From JBBROS01 sp965260935 (GTDB lineage Bacteria > Pseudomonadota > Alphaproteobacteria > Acetobacterales > Acetobacteraceae), in NCBI GenBank assembly GCA_965260935.1, contig OZ253374.1, positions 3,720,001 to 3,784,000 on the forward strand: DNA of 64,000 nucleotides, read 5' to 3'. The notes beneath the pieces were generated by a model, which was not told the origin of the DNA, did no database searches, and saw only the letters and a program-made list of their open reading frames with translations. Each line of letters begins with the position of its first letter. Position 1 is the stretch's first letter. Made by a program: the position numbers and the translations under genes. Positions 42,678 to 51,497 of this stretch are shown one piece after another.

Positions 42678-43283
42678 ATGCACGACACGGATGTCGGACG
42701 TGGTTCTGGCCGGCCCTACGCCTCCATGCTCGCTTGCGTCGCGCTGGCGCTGGCGGCCGTGCTGTCCTTCGAGCTGCGGCATGGCGCCGGCGAAGCAGGC
42801 CGGGAGCGCGAGGTCAGCCGCGCCGAATATCCCGAGCCAGACCGGCCACAGCCATCGGCGACATCAAGCACGGCGTCTGCGGAGAGCCGGGCAAAATCTC
42901 TCCTCGCGCGCCCCTTGTTCAGCCCGGCCCGGCGTCCTGCGGACGGGGTGGTTCAGGACGCGCCGAGCCCCGCGTCGCCCCTCCCCCGCCTTTCCGGCGT
43001 GATCGTGACCCCTGCCGAGCGTTGGGCCATCTTCGTATCGTCGGGCGGCACGCCGGCAGCTTTACGGGAAGGCGACCGCCTGAACGGCTTCGTGGTCCAG
43101 GGCATCCGGCCGGGGCAAGTCAGCCTACGCAACACGTACGACGTCCGCCTGGTGGTCCCGACACATGGCCAAGCAGAGCCCGTCCAGGCGTCTGCCCCGG
43201 TTGGGCTGCCTGGCTTCCCGCTGCAACCGCCTCGGCCGGCGCTCGGCACACCGCGGCCCCCGTCTCGCCCGCAGGCGGGCTAA
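42678..43283 (+). CDS. orphan GspC/GspN-like secretion protein
   Basis: A 201-residue bitopic membrane protein. ATG 42678 follows a long GGAGAAGGAGG. Residues 16-31 form the membrane helix, then a Ser/Pro-rich linker, then a compact domain starting SLLARPLFSPARRP and continuing LPRLSGVIVTPAERWAIF, LREGDRLNGFVVQGI. This HR-like domain is found in type II secretion GspC/GspN proteins. No other gsp gene lies in the window. The last 35 residues are Pro-rich. Confidence 0.65.
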   Translation: MHDTDVGRGSGRPYASMLACVALALAAVLSFELRHGAGEAGREREVSRAEYPEPDRPQPSATSSTASAESRAKSLLARPLFSPARRPADGVVQDAPSPASPLPRLSGVIVTPAERWAIFVSSGGTPAALREGDRLNGFVVQGIRPGQVSLRNTYDVRLVVPTHGQAEPVQASAPVGLPGFPLQPPRPALGTPRPPSRPQAG

Positions 43284-43326
43284 TACCGGTCGCGCAATAG
43301 GGTAGCTATTATAAGGGCGGCCGGCA

Positions 43327-45093
43327 TCACAGCGCCCGGCACGCCTTTTCGAGCCAGGCCCGTTCGTTTCCGGCCAGGGAAGGCCCGACGGCGGCCAGCA
43401 CCCGCGCGTGATACGCGTCGATCCAGTCGCGTTCCGGCCCGGTCAGCAGGCTGGGGTCGATCAGCGTGCGGTCGAACGGCGCGAGCGTCAGCGTTTCGAA
43501 CCCGAGAAACGGTTTCTTGGCGCCTGCGAACGGGCGCGGCTGGACCAGGAGCAGGTTCTCCAGCCGGATGCCGTACGCGCCGGGCTCGTAATATCCCGGC
43601 TCGTCGGACAGGATCATCCCGGCGGCGAGCGGAACCGTGCGCGCATGGCGCGACAGGCTGACCGGCCCCTCGTGCACGGACAAGACGCTGCCGACCCCGT
43701 GGCCGGTGCCGTGATCGTAGTCGAGGCCGGCCTGCCAAAGCGTCCGCCGGGCCAGGGCGTCCAGGTGCGGCCCGGCGACCCCCTTCGGGAACGCCGCCGC
43801 CGCGATCGCGATATGCCCCTGCAGCACGCGGGTGAACCGGTCCCTGATCTCCTCCGGCGGGTCTCCCGGCCCAATCCAGACCGTGCGGGTGATGTCCGTG
43901 GTGCCGTCGAGGTACTGCGCGCCGCTGTCGATCAGGTAGGTCTCGTTCGGGCCGAGGACGCGGTCGCTGTCGGCACTGACCCGGTAATGGATGACCGCGC
44001 CGTTCGGGCCGGACCCGGAGATCGCCGGAAAGCTCTCCTCGCGGAACTCGGACGCTTCCGCCCGCAGCGCCAGCAGCCTTTCGGCGGCCTGCATCTCGGT
44101 CGTGCCGTCCGGACGCGCTGCCGCAAGCCAATGGAGGAAGCGGCAAACGGCCACGGCGTCGCGCCCATGCGCCCGGCGCGCGCCTTGCTGTTCGGCGTCG
44201 TTCTTGCTCGCCTTGGCCATCGCGCATGGGTCGGCAGCGTCGGCGACAACCGCGGCGTGATGCTTGAGCCGCTGCGCGAACCAGGCCGGCGCGGTGTTGC
44301 GGTCGACCCGGACCGTGCGGGACTGCAGCGCGGCAAGCGCCTCGTCGAGCCGATCCGGCGGCGTCGCCGTCACGCCGTTTCCGAGCCAGGCGCGCGTTTC
44401 GGCGGAGAGCTTGGCAGGCTCGATGAAAAGCTGGACCGAAGCGTCGTCGTGCACGATCGCGAAGGCGAGCGCGAACGGCGTGTAGGCAAGGTCGCCGCCG
44501 CGGATGTTGAGCAGCCAGTTGACGGAGGCCGGGTCCGTGAGCACGGCGGCGTGCTGGCCGGCTTCGCGAAGCTCGGCCGCGCATTGCTCCCGCTTCTGGG
44601 CCGAGGTCACGCCGGCATAGGCCAGCGGATGCGGCACGGCGGGCGCTGCAGGCGGCGGCGGGCGGATGTGCCAGATACCGTCAATCGGGTTGGGCTCGGT
44701 TGCGACCATTTTGAGGCCTGCGTCGACGTAGCGCCCCAGCGCGTCCTCGCTCAGGAGGTGAGGGTCGTAGCCGATGCGGGCGCCAGGCGCAGCCTGCTTA
44801 AGCCAGGCATGGGGCGGCTCGTCGATCAGGTGCCGGCGTTCATACAAAGACGCGTCCGTTTGCGCCTGGAGCTGCAGGGTGTAGCGGCCGTCGGTGAACA
44901 CGGCCGCGCGCCCGGGCAGGATCGCCGCCAACCCCGCGCTGCCGGTGAAGCCGGTGAGCCAGGCCAGCCGCTCGGCGCAAGGCGGCACGTATTCGCCGAG
45001 ATGCTCATCGGCCCGGGGCACGATGAACCCCTCCAGCCCGGCGTTTCCAAGCGCCCGGCGCAGAGCGGAAAGTCGCGTGACACTATCTGACAT
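43327..45093 (-). CDS. pepP: Xaa-Pro aminopeptidase (M24B)
   Basis: A 588-residue aminopeptidase P. Two creatinase-like N-terminal domains come before the pita-bread catalytic domain. Metal ligands are DSGAQYLDGTTDITR (two Asp), GTGHGVG (His), DEPGYYE and GIRLENLLLV (two Glu). It removes N-terminal residues preceding Pro in the cytoplasm. ATG 45093 was chosen over 45108 because family homology starts just after it. Length fits the three-domain eukaryote-like (XPNPEP1) subgroup rather than the shorter E. coli PepP. Confidence 0.88.
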   Translation of the reverse strand: MSDSVTRLSALRRALGNAGLEGFIVPRADEHLGEYVPPCAERLAWLTGFTGSAGLAAILPGRAAVFTDGRYTLQLQAQTDASLYERRHLIDEPPHAWLKQAAPGARIGYDPHLLSEDALGRYVDAGLKMVATEPNPIDGIWHIRPPPPAAPAVPHPLAYAGVTSAQKREQCAAELREAGQHAAVLTDPASVNWLLNIRGGDLAYTPFALAFAIVHDDASVQLFIEPAKLSAETRAWLGNGVTATPPDRLDEALAALQSRTVRVDRNTAPAWFAQRLKHHAAVVADAADPCAMAKASKNDAEQQGARRAHGRDAVAVCRFLHWLAAARPDGTTEMQAAERLLALRAEASEFREESFPAISGSGPNGAVIHYRVSADSDRVLGPNETYLIDSGAQYLDGTTDITRTVWIGPGDPPEEIRDRFTRVLQGHIAIAAAAFPKGVAGPHLDALARRTLWQAGLDYDHGTGHGVGSVLSVHEGPVSLSRHARTVPLAAGMILSDEPGYYEPGAYGIRLENLLLVQPRPFAGAKKPFLGFETLTLAPFDRTLIDPSLLTGPERDWIDAYHARVLAAVGPSLAGNERAWLEKACRAL

Positions 45094-45268
45094 GAGCTGA
45101 CCGATCATTCCAAAATAGCAGAGCTGCTGGTTACTACATGCGTTCTTTGCATAGCAGAGCTATTTACTTCGCATGTGCAGCATAAGCGGCGCGGGAGCAT
45201 ATTAGCCGTGTTGCCTCCGGGCAGGGGCAATGGGCCCTTTGCCGGTTAACTTCGATGGGGATTTTGCA

Positions 45269-45583
45269 ATGAACGCTCCGCTTGCCAAGGAGCAGATCCA
45301 GCTCCTGATGTCCAATAGCCTGACATACCGGTCTCCGGCCGGCACGGGCTTGGACGGCGCTGACAAGGCCTCTCGTCCGCGGCGCTTCGCCGGTTTCGGG
45401 CAATGGATCAACCGTGCCGTCGCCACGATCGCTGCCATTCCGCACCGTCAGGCCGTGCTTGCTGAGCTGAGCCGGATGAGCGACCGCCAGCTTGCCGACA
45501 TCGGCCTGAACCGTGGCGAACTGACGCAAGTTTTCGACCCGAAGTTCGCAAGGGCGCGCCGCAGCAATCTGTCAAAGGCTTGA
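45269..45583 (+). CDS. DUF1127 (YjiS-like) protein
   Basis: A 104-residue protein with a C-terminal DUF1127 domain (HRQAVLAELSRMSDRQLADIGLNRGEL), an Arg-rich helical motif. In other alphaproteobacteria such proteins contribute to phosphate and carbon metabolism and can bind RNA. The 60 residues before it are less conserved. It is a free-standing gene between pepP and prmA. Confidence 0.8.
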   Translation: MNAPLAKEQIQLLMSNSLTYRSPAGTGLDGADKASRPRRFAGFGQWINRAVATIAAIPHRQAVLAELSRMSDRQLADIGLNRGELTQVFDPKFARARRSNLSKA

Positions 45584-45667
45584 TCCTCGCGCATGGGGCG
45601 GGCAAAGGCGTCACGGCAAGGAGAGTCGCGCGCCTTTCCCCTCATGCGAGCCAATCGCGGCAGTTTG

Positions 45668-46561
45668 TCATGCCGGCCGTCGCAGCATCAGGGTGGTCCA
45701 GCGCCCCTCCGGGACGACATGCTCCAGCACAAGCCCATGCCGGCGATGCGCTGAAAAGACGCGTCTCGCCTGGCTGTCCAGAAGTCCGGCCAGGATCGCG
45801 GTCCCTCCCGGCGCGAGGTTGAACGCCAGGTCCCGGGCCATTCGGCATAACGGACGCGCCAGGATGTTCGCCAGCACGAGGTCGTAAGGCCCGCTGAGCC
45901 TGATCGTTCGGCTGTTCCAGCCATTCGCGAGCGTCGCTCGCACAAGATGGGCAAGATGGTTCTGCGCGGCGTTCCGATTGGCGGTGCGGACTGCCCAAGG
46001 GTCGATGTCGGCGGCGAGCACCGGGCGGCGAAGCAGGCTGGCGACCGCGATGGCGAGAATTCCTGAGCCGGTCCCGAGATCAAGCACCCGACGTGGCCGT
46101 CGCCGCGCCGCGATCTCGATCGCGCGCAGGCAACCTCGCGTGGAGCCGTGCTCCCCGGACCCGAAGGCGAGCCCCGCATCGAGCACCAGACTGATGCGGC
46201 CAGGCCGGCGCGGCCCCGCGTCGTGCGTGCCTTGGACAAGGAAACACCGCCCGATTTCCTGCGGCGGAAACGAGGCTTGCGTGCGCGCGAGCCAGCCCTC
46301 GGCATCGATTGGAGATCGTTGCAGCCCGGCTTCGATGCCGGTGGTCAGCGCGGCAAGCAACAGGGCGCTCCGGAGCGGGCCGTCGTCGGAAGAAAGAGCG
46401 CGCACGCCTTCCACGCGCCAAGTCCGCCGTTCCTCATCGGCGAGAAAGAACGCAACCGTTTGACATACCGATTCGAAGGCAGCCTCATATTGTTCGAGCG
46501 CCGCCTCGGGAACTTCGACGAAAACCGTTTCAAGCGGCTGGGGCTGCCGGCGCCCGCTCAT
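45668..46561 (-). CDS. prmA: ribosomal protein L11 methyltransferase
   Basis: A 297-residue SAM-dependent methyltransferase. SAM motif I is VLDLGTGSGILAIAVA, with AADIDPWAVRTANRNA and the product-strand DLVLANILARPL. The upstream DAGLAFGSGEHGSTRGCL loop is diagnostic of PrmA. It methylates lysines and the N-terminus of L11. The N-terminal domain is less conserved but of normal size. Confidence 0.87.
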   Translation of the reverse strand: MSGRRQPQPLETVFVEVPEAALEQYEAAFESVCQTVAFFLADEERRTWRVEGVRALSSDDGPLRSALLLAALTTGIEAGLQRSPIDAEGWLARTQASFPPQEIGRCFLVQGTHDAGPRRPGRISLVLDAGLAFGSGEHGSTRGCLRAIEIAARRRPRRVLDLGTGSGILAIAVASLLRRPVLAADIDPWAVRTANRNAAQNHLAHLVRATLANGWNSRTIRLSGPYDLVLANILARPLCRMARDLAFNLAPGGTAILAGLLDSQARRVFSAHRRHGLVLEHVVPEGRWTTLMLRRPA

Positions 46562-46654
46562 GTCATGGACGGCGCCGCCTTGTTGGCGTGCCGGTCAACG
46601 AGGCACGCCCACGCAAGCTATTGCCATTCCGCGGTGATAAGCGGGCGGCACCAC

Positions 46655-47098
46655 TCACTGCTGATCAGACGCGCCGCCCGTGGTCACGCCGCCTGAGGAA
46701 CTGGCGCCGCTCACCGACCGGCCGGCTTTCGCGGCACTGAGGCTTTGCTCGTTCAACTGCTCAACCGCCGCGTCGCCTTGCTCGGTTCGGCCACCGGCCG
46801 CCCTGGCATGCGTGGCGCTGCCGGTTTTGTGGGAGCTGGTGGTGTGGCGCCTACCGGAATGGGACGAGTGCGTCGCCTCGTGCTCCGAATGCTTCAGACT
46901 TTGCTCGTTGAGGCTCCTGACCGCGGCAGGGCCTTTGGAGGGAGCCGTCTCGCTCTGCGTCGACTGGCTCATCTGCACGGCGCGCGATCCGGATTGACGC
47001 TCGGCAGGCGGGTTGGCCGGGTTTGCCGCAAGCGCCGCGCAAACGGGAGCAGCGGCGAGCAGGGCGGCCGTTGCCGTGGAAAGCATAAGACGAGACAT
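46655..47098 (-). CDS. secreted small protein with two LNEQSL repeats
   Basis: A 147-residue protein with a Sec signal (residues 1-24, LSTATAALLAAAPVCAALA). The mature part is Ser/Thr/His/Gly-rich and low in complexity. Two short repeats stand out: VRSLNEQSLKHSE and VEQLNEQSLSAAK. I do not recognise a function. The periplasmic location and repeated amphipathic element suggest a structural or binding role, which is a guess. Confidence 0.5.
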   Translation of the reverse strand: MSRLMLSTATAALLAAAPVCAALAANPANPPAERQSGSRAVQMSQSTQSETAPSKGPAAVRSLNEQSLKHSEHEATHSSHSGRRHTTSSHKTGSATHARAAGGRTEQGDAAVEQLNEQSLSAAKAGRSVSGASSSGGVTTGGASDQQ

Positions 47099-47332
47099 CA
47101 GTGTCGACTCCTGTTCTGGGGATGATCGATCGATAAAATGCGCCGGCCTGGCCAAGGTTGCTTTGCCGCAATCTTGTTCGTGCGATTTCACGCCTGGTAT
47201 TGCGCTTCGGATACGCTTGTCTTGCCGGGCCGGATGGGCGCGCGGCTGGTCGGACACGTGCGCTGACAATTTCATAACGCGCCCGTCTTGATCGTTGTTG
47301 CCCGTTTCGGTGCAATGCGGCACAAGCGGCGC

Positions 47333-48355
47333 ATGTCAACGCCCCGCTATCTCGTCACCGGCGGCGCCGGCTATGTCGGCAGCCACCTGGTCCTGGCACT
47401 CCTGCAACGGGGCGGCCATGTCGTCGTGGTGGATGACCTGCGCCAAGGCCACCGCGCCGCGGTTCCTCCGGAGGCGCGGGTGCTGGTGCAGGACATCGGC
47501 GACCATGAGGCGATGGAGGCCGTGCTGGCCGACGGTCCCTGGGAGGCCGTGTTCCACTTCGCCGCCTTGTCCCTGGTCGGCGAAAGCATGCGCGACCCGA
47601 TGCGCTACCTGATGGAGAACGCCTCGTCCGGTTTGCGGCTGATCGACGGCTGCGTCCGCCACGGGGTCAAGCGGTTCGTTCTCAGCTCGACGGCGAACCT
47701 GTTCGGTGAGCCAGACGAGGTGCCGATCAGCGAGCACGCTCCGCTCAGGCCCTCCTCCCCCTACGGCGAGAGCAAGCTCATGCTCGAGCGCGCGCTGTTC
47801 TGGGCCGACAAGGTGCACGGCCTGCGCAGCGCCTGCCTGCGCTACTTCAACGCTGCCGGCGCCGATCCCGCCGGGCGGCTGGGCGAGGACCACGATCCCG
47901 AGACGCACCTGATCCCCATCGCGATCGACGCGGCGCTCGGGCGCAGGCCTCCGCTCACCGTGTTCGGGACGGACTACCCAACAAAGGACGGCACCTGCGT
48001 GCGCGACTACGTCCACGTTACTGACCTTGCGGACGCGCATTGGCTCGCGCTGCAGCAGTTGGATGGGCGCAGCGTCACCTACAATCTCGGCAACGGCAGC
48101 GGCCATTCGGTGCGCGACGTGATCGAGAGCGTCGGCCGGGTGCTTGGACGGGCCGTTCCAGCCACGTATGGCGCGCGTCGTCCCGGCGACCCGGCCGTCC
48201 TGGTTGCCTCCTCCTCCTTGATCAAGGCCGAGACCGGGTGGACGCCGAAGCACGCCGAGCTCGACGAGATCGTCCGCACCGCGGCCGCTTGGCGCCTGGC
48301 CCACCCCGACGGCTACGGCGACGGGGCGACGCCACAGCAGCGGCTCAGCGCCTAG
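47333..48355 (+). CDS. galE: UDP-glucose 4-epimerase
   Basis: A 340-residue extended SDR. NAD motif GGAGYVGS, catalytic Ser in SSTANLFG and YGESK (Tyr/Lys) are present. It interconverts UDP-glucose and UDP-galactose; related arabinose or GlcNAc epimerases share this scaffold. ATG 47333 is preferred to 47288, which would add 15 residues before the Rossmann strand. Confidence 0.86.
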   Translation: MSTPRYLVTGGAGYVGSHLVLALLQRGGHVVVVDDLRQGHRAAVPPEARVLVQDIGDHEAMEAVLADGPWEAVFHFAALSLVGESMRDPMRYLMENASSGLRLIDGCVRHGVKRFVLSSTANLFGEPDEVPISEHAPLRPSSPYGESKLMLERALFWADKVHGLRSACLRYFNAAGADPAGRLGEDHDPETHLIPIAIDAALGRRPPLTVFGTDYPTKDGTCVRDYVHVTDLADAHWLALQQLDGRSVTYNLGNGSGHSVRDVIESVGRVLGRAVPATYGARRPGDPAVLVASSSLIKAETGWTPKHAELDEIVRTAAAWRLAHPDGYGDGATPQQRLSA

Positions 48356-48359
48356 GAAA

Positions 48360-48401
48360 CTCGTTCGGCGATGATTGCCGCGACTCGACCGAGCGAACGA
48401 G
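48360..48401 (+). terminator. hairpin after galE
   Basis: An 8-bp stem (CTCGTTCG/CGAACGAG) encloses a 26-base loop with its own small CGGC/GCCG stem and begins five bases after the galE stop. The rest of the 278-base gap to the TRAP gene shows no further gene; its last 90 bases are A/T-richer and probably hold the TRAP promoter. Confidence 0.4.
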
Positions 48402-48633
48402 CGCCTTCAGCCTTCGTTTCTCCGGGCAGCTTCGCCGGCGTGCCGCCGCGCTTAAGGCGAACTCCTGGGGCAGGACACGAGCCGCGGCTGTCCGCTTAAC
48501 CGGCTCTTTTCCCAGTTGCTTACGGCCAGGGAACACATTGCGCGGAGCGAAAACCGCCGTTAAAGATTATTCCGTCATAACGAAAGCCGACATCGCGGCG
48601 CCATCAAAACCGTATGCCGGAGGGAACAGAACA

Positions 48634-49653
48634 ATGAACAGGATTTCGCGCCGCCTGCTGACGTCGGGCATTGGCCTTTCGATGCTGCCGGGCCTGTCCG
48701 CCCTGAATGCGGCCAAGGCGGAAACCCGCACCCTGCGGATATCGCATCAATGGCGTCAGAACACCGACGCGCGGGACAAGGCGGCGCGCATGTTCGCCGA
48801 CGAGGCCAGCAAGCTCTCGCCCGACCTCAAATTCCGCATCTACCCGAACCGCTCGCTGATCTCGAACCCGGTCGCGCAATACGACGCGATGCTGAACGGC
48901 TCGCTCGAGATGGCCGTCTTCCCCATTACCTACGGCGTCGGCAAGGTCCCTGAATTCTCCATCGGCATCATGCCCGGCACCGTCCGCAGCATCGATCAAG
49001 CCATGAAGCTGGAAAACTCCCCGTTCCACGACCGCCTGCAGCAGATCGCCATGGCAGGCGGCATCCGCATCGTCACTTGGTGGTGGACCCCCGGCGGCTT
49101 CGCCTCACGCGACAAGCCGGTCAAAGGCCCGAACAGCGTCGAAGGCATGAGGATGCGCGCCGCGGACCCGACGTTTGAGCTGATGCTCAAGGACGCGGGC
49201 GCATCCGTTGTTTCCATGCCCTCGACCGAAATCTACCCGGCCATGCAATCCGGCGTCCTGAACGCGACCCTCACGTCCGCAGAGACCTTCGTCTCCATGC
49301 GAATCTACGAGCAAACCAAATACGCGACCATCGGCGGCCCGAACACGTTATGGATGCTGTTGCAGCCGCTCGTGATGAGCCGGACGACATGGGACTCGCT
49401 GTCGCCGGATCAGCAGAAGGCGGTCGAGAAAGCCGCCGGCATGAGCAACGCCTGGTTCGCCAAGGAGCAGAAGACGGCGGGCGCCGATGCCGAGACGGCC
49501 TTCAAGAAGTCCGGCAACGAAGTGCACCACCTCACCAACGCCGAATATGACGCCTGGGTGGCTCTGGCCAAGCGCACGGCCTGGCAGGCATTCGCCAAAG
49601 ATACGGCGCACGGCAAGGAACTGCTCGATCTGTTGAACACCTCTCTGTCGTAG
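48634..49653 (+). CDS. dctP: TRAP transporter solute-binding protein (DctP family)
   Basis: A 339-residue periplasmic receptor. The signal contains SRRLLTSG, a Tat-like twin arginine, and ends in AKAE near residue 29. GGAGGG precedes ATG 48634. Family features include the helix at 130-160 and the ligand-site Arg in GMRMRAADPTFELM. It binds an organic acid, probably a dicarboxylate or keto acid; the exact substrate is not readable. It begins the TRAP operon. Confidence 0.87.
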   Translation: MNRISRRLLTSGIGLSMLPGLSALNAAKAETRTLRISHQWRQNTDARDKAARMFADEASKLSPDLKFRIYPNRSLISNPVAQYDAMLNGSLEMAVFPITYGVGKVPEFSIGIMPGTVRSIDQAMKLENSPFHDRLQQIAMAGGIRIVTWWWTPGGFASRDKPVKGPNSVEGMRMRAADPTFELMLKDAGASVVSMPSTEIYPAMQSGVLNATLTSAETFVSMRIYEQTKYATIGGPNTLWMLLQPLVMSRTTWDSLSPDQQKAVEKAAGMSNAWFAKEQKTAGADAETAFKKSGNEVHHLTNAEYDAWVALAKRTAWQAFAKDTAHGKELLDLLNTSLS

Positions 49654-49660
49654 CCTCGGC

Positions 49661-50155
49661 GTGCCGCAACCGGAGGAACTGCGCGCGCCAGGCTGGGTCC
49701 GCGCGGTCGATCTCTTGGCCGTGGCGTGCGCGATCGTCGCCAGCGTGCTGCTGACGGTTGCGGCGGGCGTCATCACCGTCATGGTAATCGACCGGGCGAT
49801 CGGCGCATCCGCCTACTGGCAAATCGAGTTCTCCGTCTATCTCATGGTCGCCGCCGTGTTCCTCGGCTCACCCTACACCCTGCGCACGCGCGGCCACGTC
49901 AACGTCGACCTGCTGGATACGATGCTTCCGCCGGCCTTACGCAAGGGCGTGCGGCTCGTGGTCGGCCTGGTCGGGCTTGCCGTGTGCGTCTACCTCGCCT
50001 GGGTCGGCTGGACGCTGTTCCATGCCGCCTGGGAATCGGGCGACACGAGCGAGAGCATGTGGGCGGCCCCGCTCTGGCCCCTCTACTTGACGATGCCGGT
50101 CGGCCTGGGCCTTACCGCCCTGCAATACCTCGCCGAGCTTTGGCGCATCTGGTGA
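49661..50155 (+). CDS. dctQ: TRAP transporter small permease (DctQ)
   Basis: A 164-residue protein with four membrane helices. GTG 49661 starts eight bases after the DctP stop. YLMVAAVFLGSPYTLRTRGHVNVDLL is the family's conserved segment between helices 2 and 3. It forms the TRAP membrane complex with DctM and shares GTGA with the next start. Confidence 0.87.
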   Translation: MPQPEELRAPGWVRAVDLLAVACAIVASVLLTVAAGVITVMVIDRAIGASAYWQIEFSVYLMVAAVFLGSPYTLRTRGHVNVDLLDTMLPPALRKGVRLVVGLVGLAVCVYLAWVGWTLFHAAWESGDTSESMWAAPLWPLYLTMPVGLGLTALQYLAELWRIW

Positions 50156-51471
50156 ACGAGCTCGAGATCGGCGGCCTGGTGCTCGCCTCCACGCTCCTCG
50201 TGTTGTTCTCGGGCCTGCCGATCGCCTGGGGCCTGTCGCTCGTCTCGATCGGGTTCCTGGCGGCGTTCGGCGGCCCGGGGGCGCTGAACAATCTCGGCAT
50301 CACCTTCATGAGCGAGATCTCGAGCTTCGCCCTGCTCACCATCCCGCTGTTTATTCTGCTGGGCGCGTCGGTCGGCGTCAGCCGGGCTGGGGCGGACATT
50401 TACGAGAGCCTGCACCGATGGCTTTCCCGCTTGCCCGGCGGTCTCGTGATCGCCAACATCCTGGCCTGCGGCATTTTCGCCGCCATTTGCGGCTCCTCGC
50501 CGGCAACCGCCGCCGCCATCGGCAAGATCGGCGTGCCGGAGATGCTGCGCCGCGGCGTCCGCCCATCGCTTGCCACCGGGGCCATCTGCGCCGGCGGCAC
50601 GCTCGGCATCCTGATCCCGCCCTCGGTCACGCTGATCCTTTACGGGATCGCGACCGAAACCTCGATCGGGCGCCTGTTCCTGGCCGGCGTTGTCCCCGGC
50701 ATCGTGCTCACTGTTGCCTTCTCCGCCTATGCCTGGATAAGTTCCTTGAACGACCTGAAACAAGCCGCCGCGCCCGCGCCCGACCGCTTCACCTTGGCAC
50801 AGAAACTGGACGGCTTGCTCCGTGTCGGCCCGTTCATCCTCGTCATCCTCGCGGTCGGCGTGGCGATGTACGGCGGCTTCGCCACCCCGTCCGAAGTCGC
50901 CGCCGTCGCCGCCGCCCTGGCCTTGATCCTCGTCGTAGCGATCTATCACACCTGGCGTCCGTCCGAGCTTTGGGCCATCTACCGCGACACGATCCGCGAG
51001 AGCACCATGATCATGATGATCATCGCCGCCGCGGCGCTGTTCAGCTATATGATGTCGCTGCTCTACGTGACGCAAACCGTCGCCCAGAGCCTCGTCGCGC
51101 TTGAGATGAACCGCTGGCTGCTGCTCTTTGTCATCCAGGCGCTGCTTCTGCTGGCCGGCTGCTTCCTGCCGCCGGTGGCGATCATCCTCATGCTGATGCC
51201 CATCCTACAGCCCGTGCTGGAAGCGAACGGCTTCAACATGATCTGGTTCGCGGCACTCCTCACCATCAACCTTGAAGTCGGCCTGATTACTCCCCCGGTC
51301 GGCCTCAACCTTTATGTGCTGCGCGGCGTGGCGCCGGACGTCTCGCTCGCTGTCATCCTGCGCGGGTCGCTCCCGTTCGTCCTGATCATGCTGGCCTTCA
51401 TGCTCGTCCTGTGCTTCATGCCCGGCCTTGCGACATGGCTGCCCGACCTGGTGATGGGACCAAGCCTTTAG
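50152..51471 (+). CDS. dctM: TRAP transporter large permease (DctM)
   Basis: A 439-residue membrane protein with about 12 helices. The conserved GGPGALNNL, CGSSPATAAAIGKIGVPEMLRRG and AICAGGTLGILIPPS segments, and the later FLPPVAIILMLMPI and EVGLITPPVGLNLYVL repeat, are present. It moves the solute with Na+ or H+. GTG 50152 overlaps dctQ. Confidence 0.9.
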   Translation: MNELEIGGLVLASTLLVLFSGLPIAWGLSLVSIGFLAAFGGPGALNNLGITFMSEISSFALLTIPLFILLGASVGVSRAGADIYESLHRWLSRLPGGLVIANILACGIFAAICGSSPATAAAIGKIGVPEMLRRGVRPSLATGAICAGGTLGILIPPSVTLILYGIATETSIGRLFLAGVVPGIVLTVAFSAYAWISSLNDLKQAAAPAPDRFTLAQKLDGLLRVGPFILVILAVGVAMYGGFATPSEVAAVAAALALILVVAIYHTWRPSELWAIYRDTIRESTMIMMIIAAAALFSYMMSLLYVTQTVAQSLVALEMNRWLLLFVIQALLLLAGCFLPPVAIILMLMPILQPVLEANGFNMIWFAALLTINLEVGLITPPVGLNLYVLRGVAPDVSLAVILRGSLPFVLIMLAFMLVLCFMPGLATWLPDLVMGPSL

Positions 51472-51497
51472 CCCCCCCAACGTCCGCATCGTGTGCG

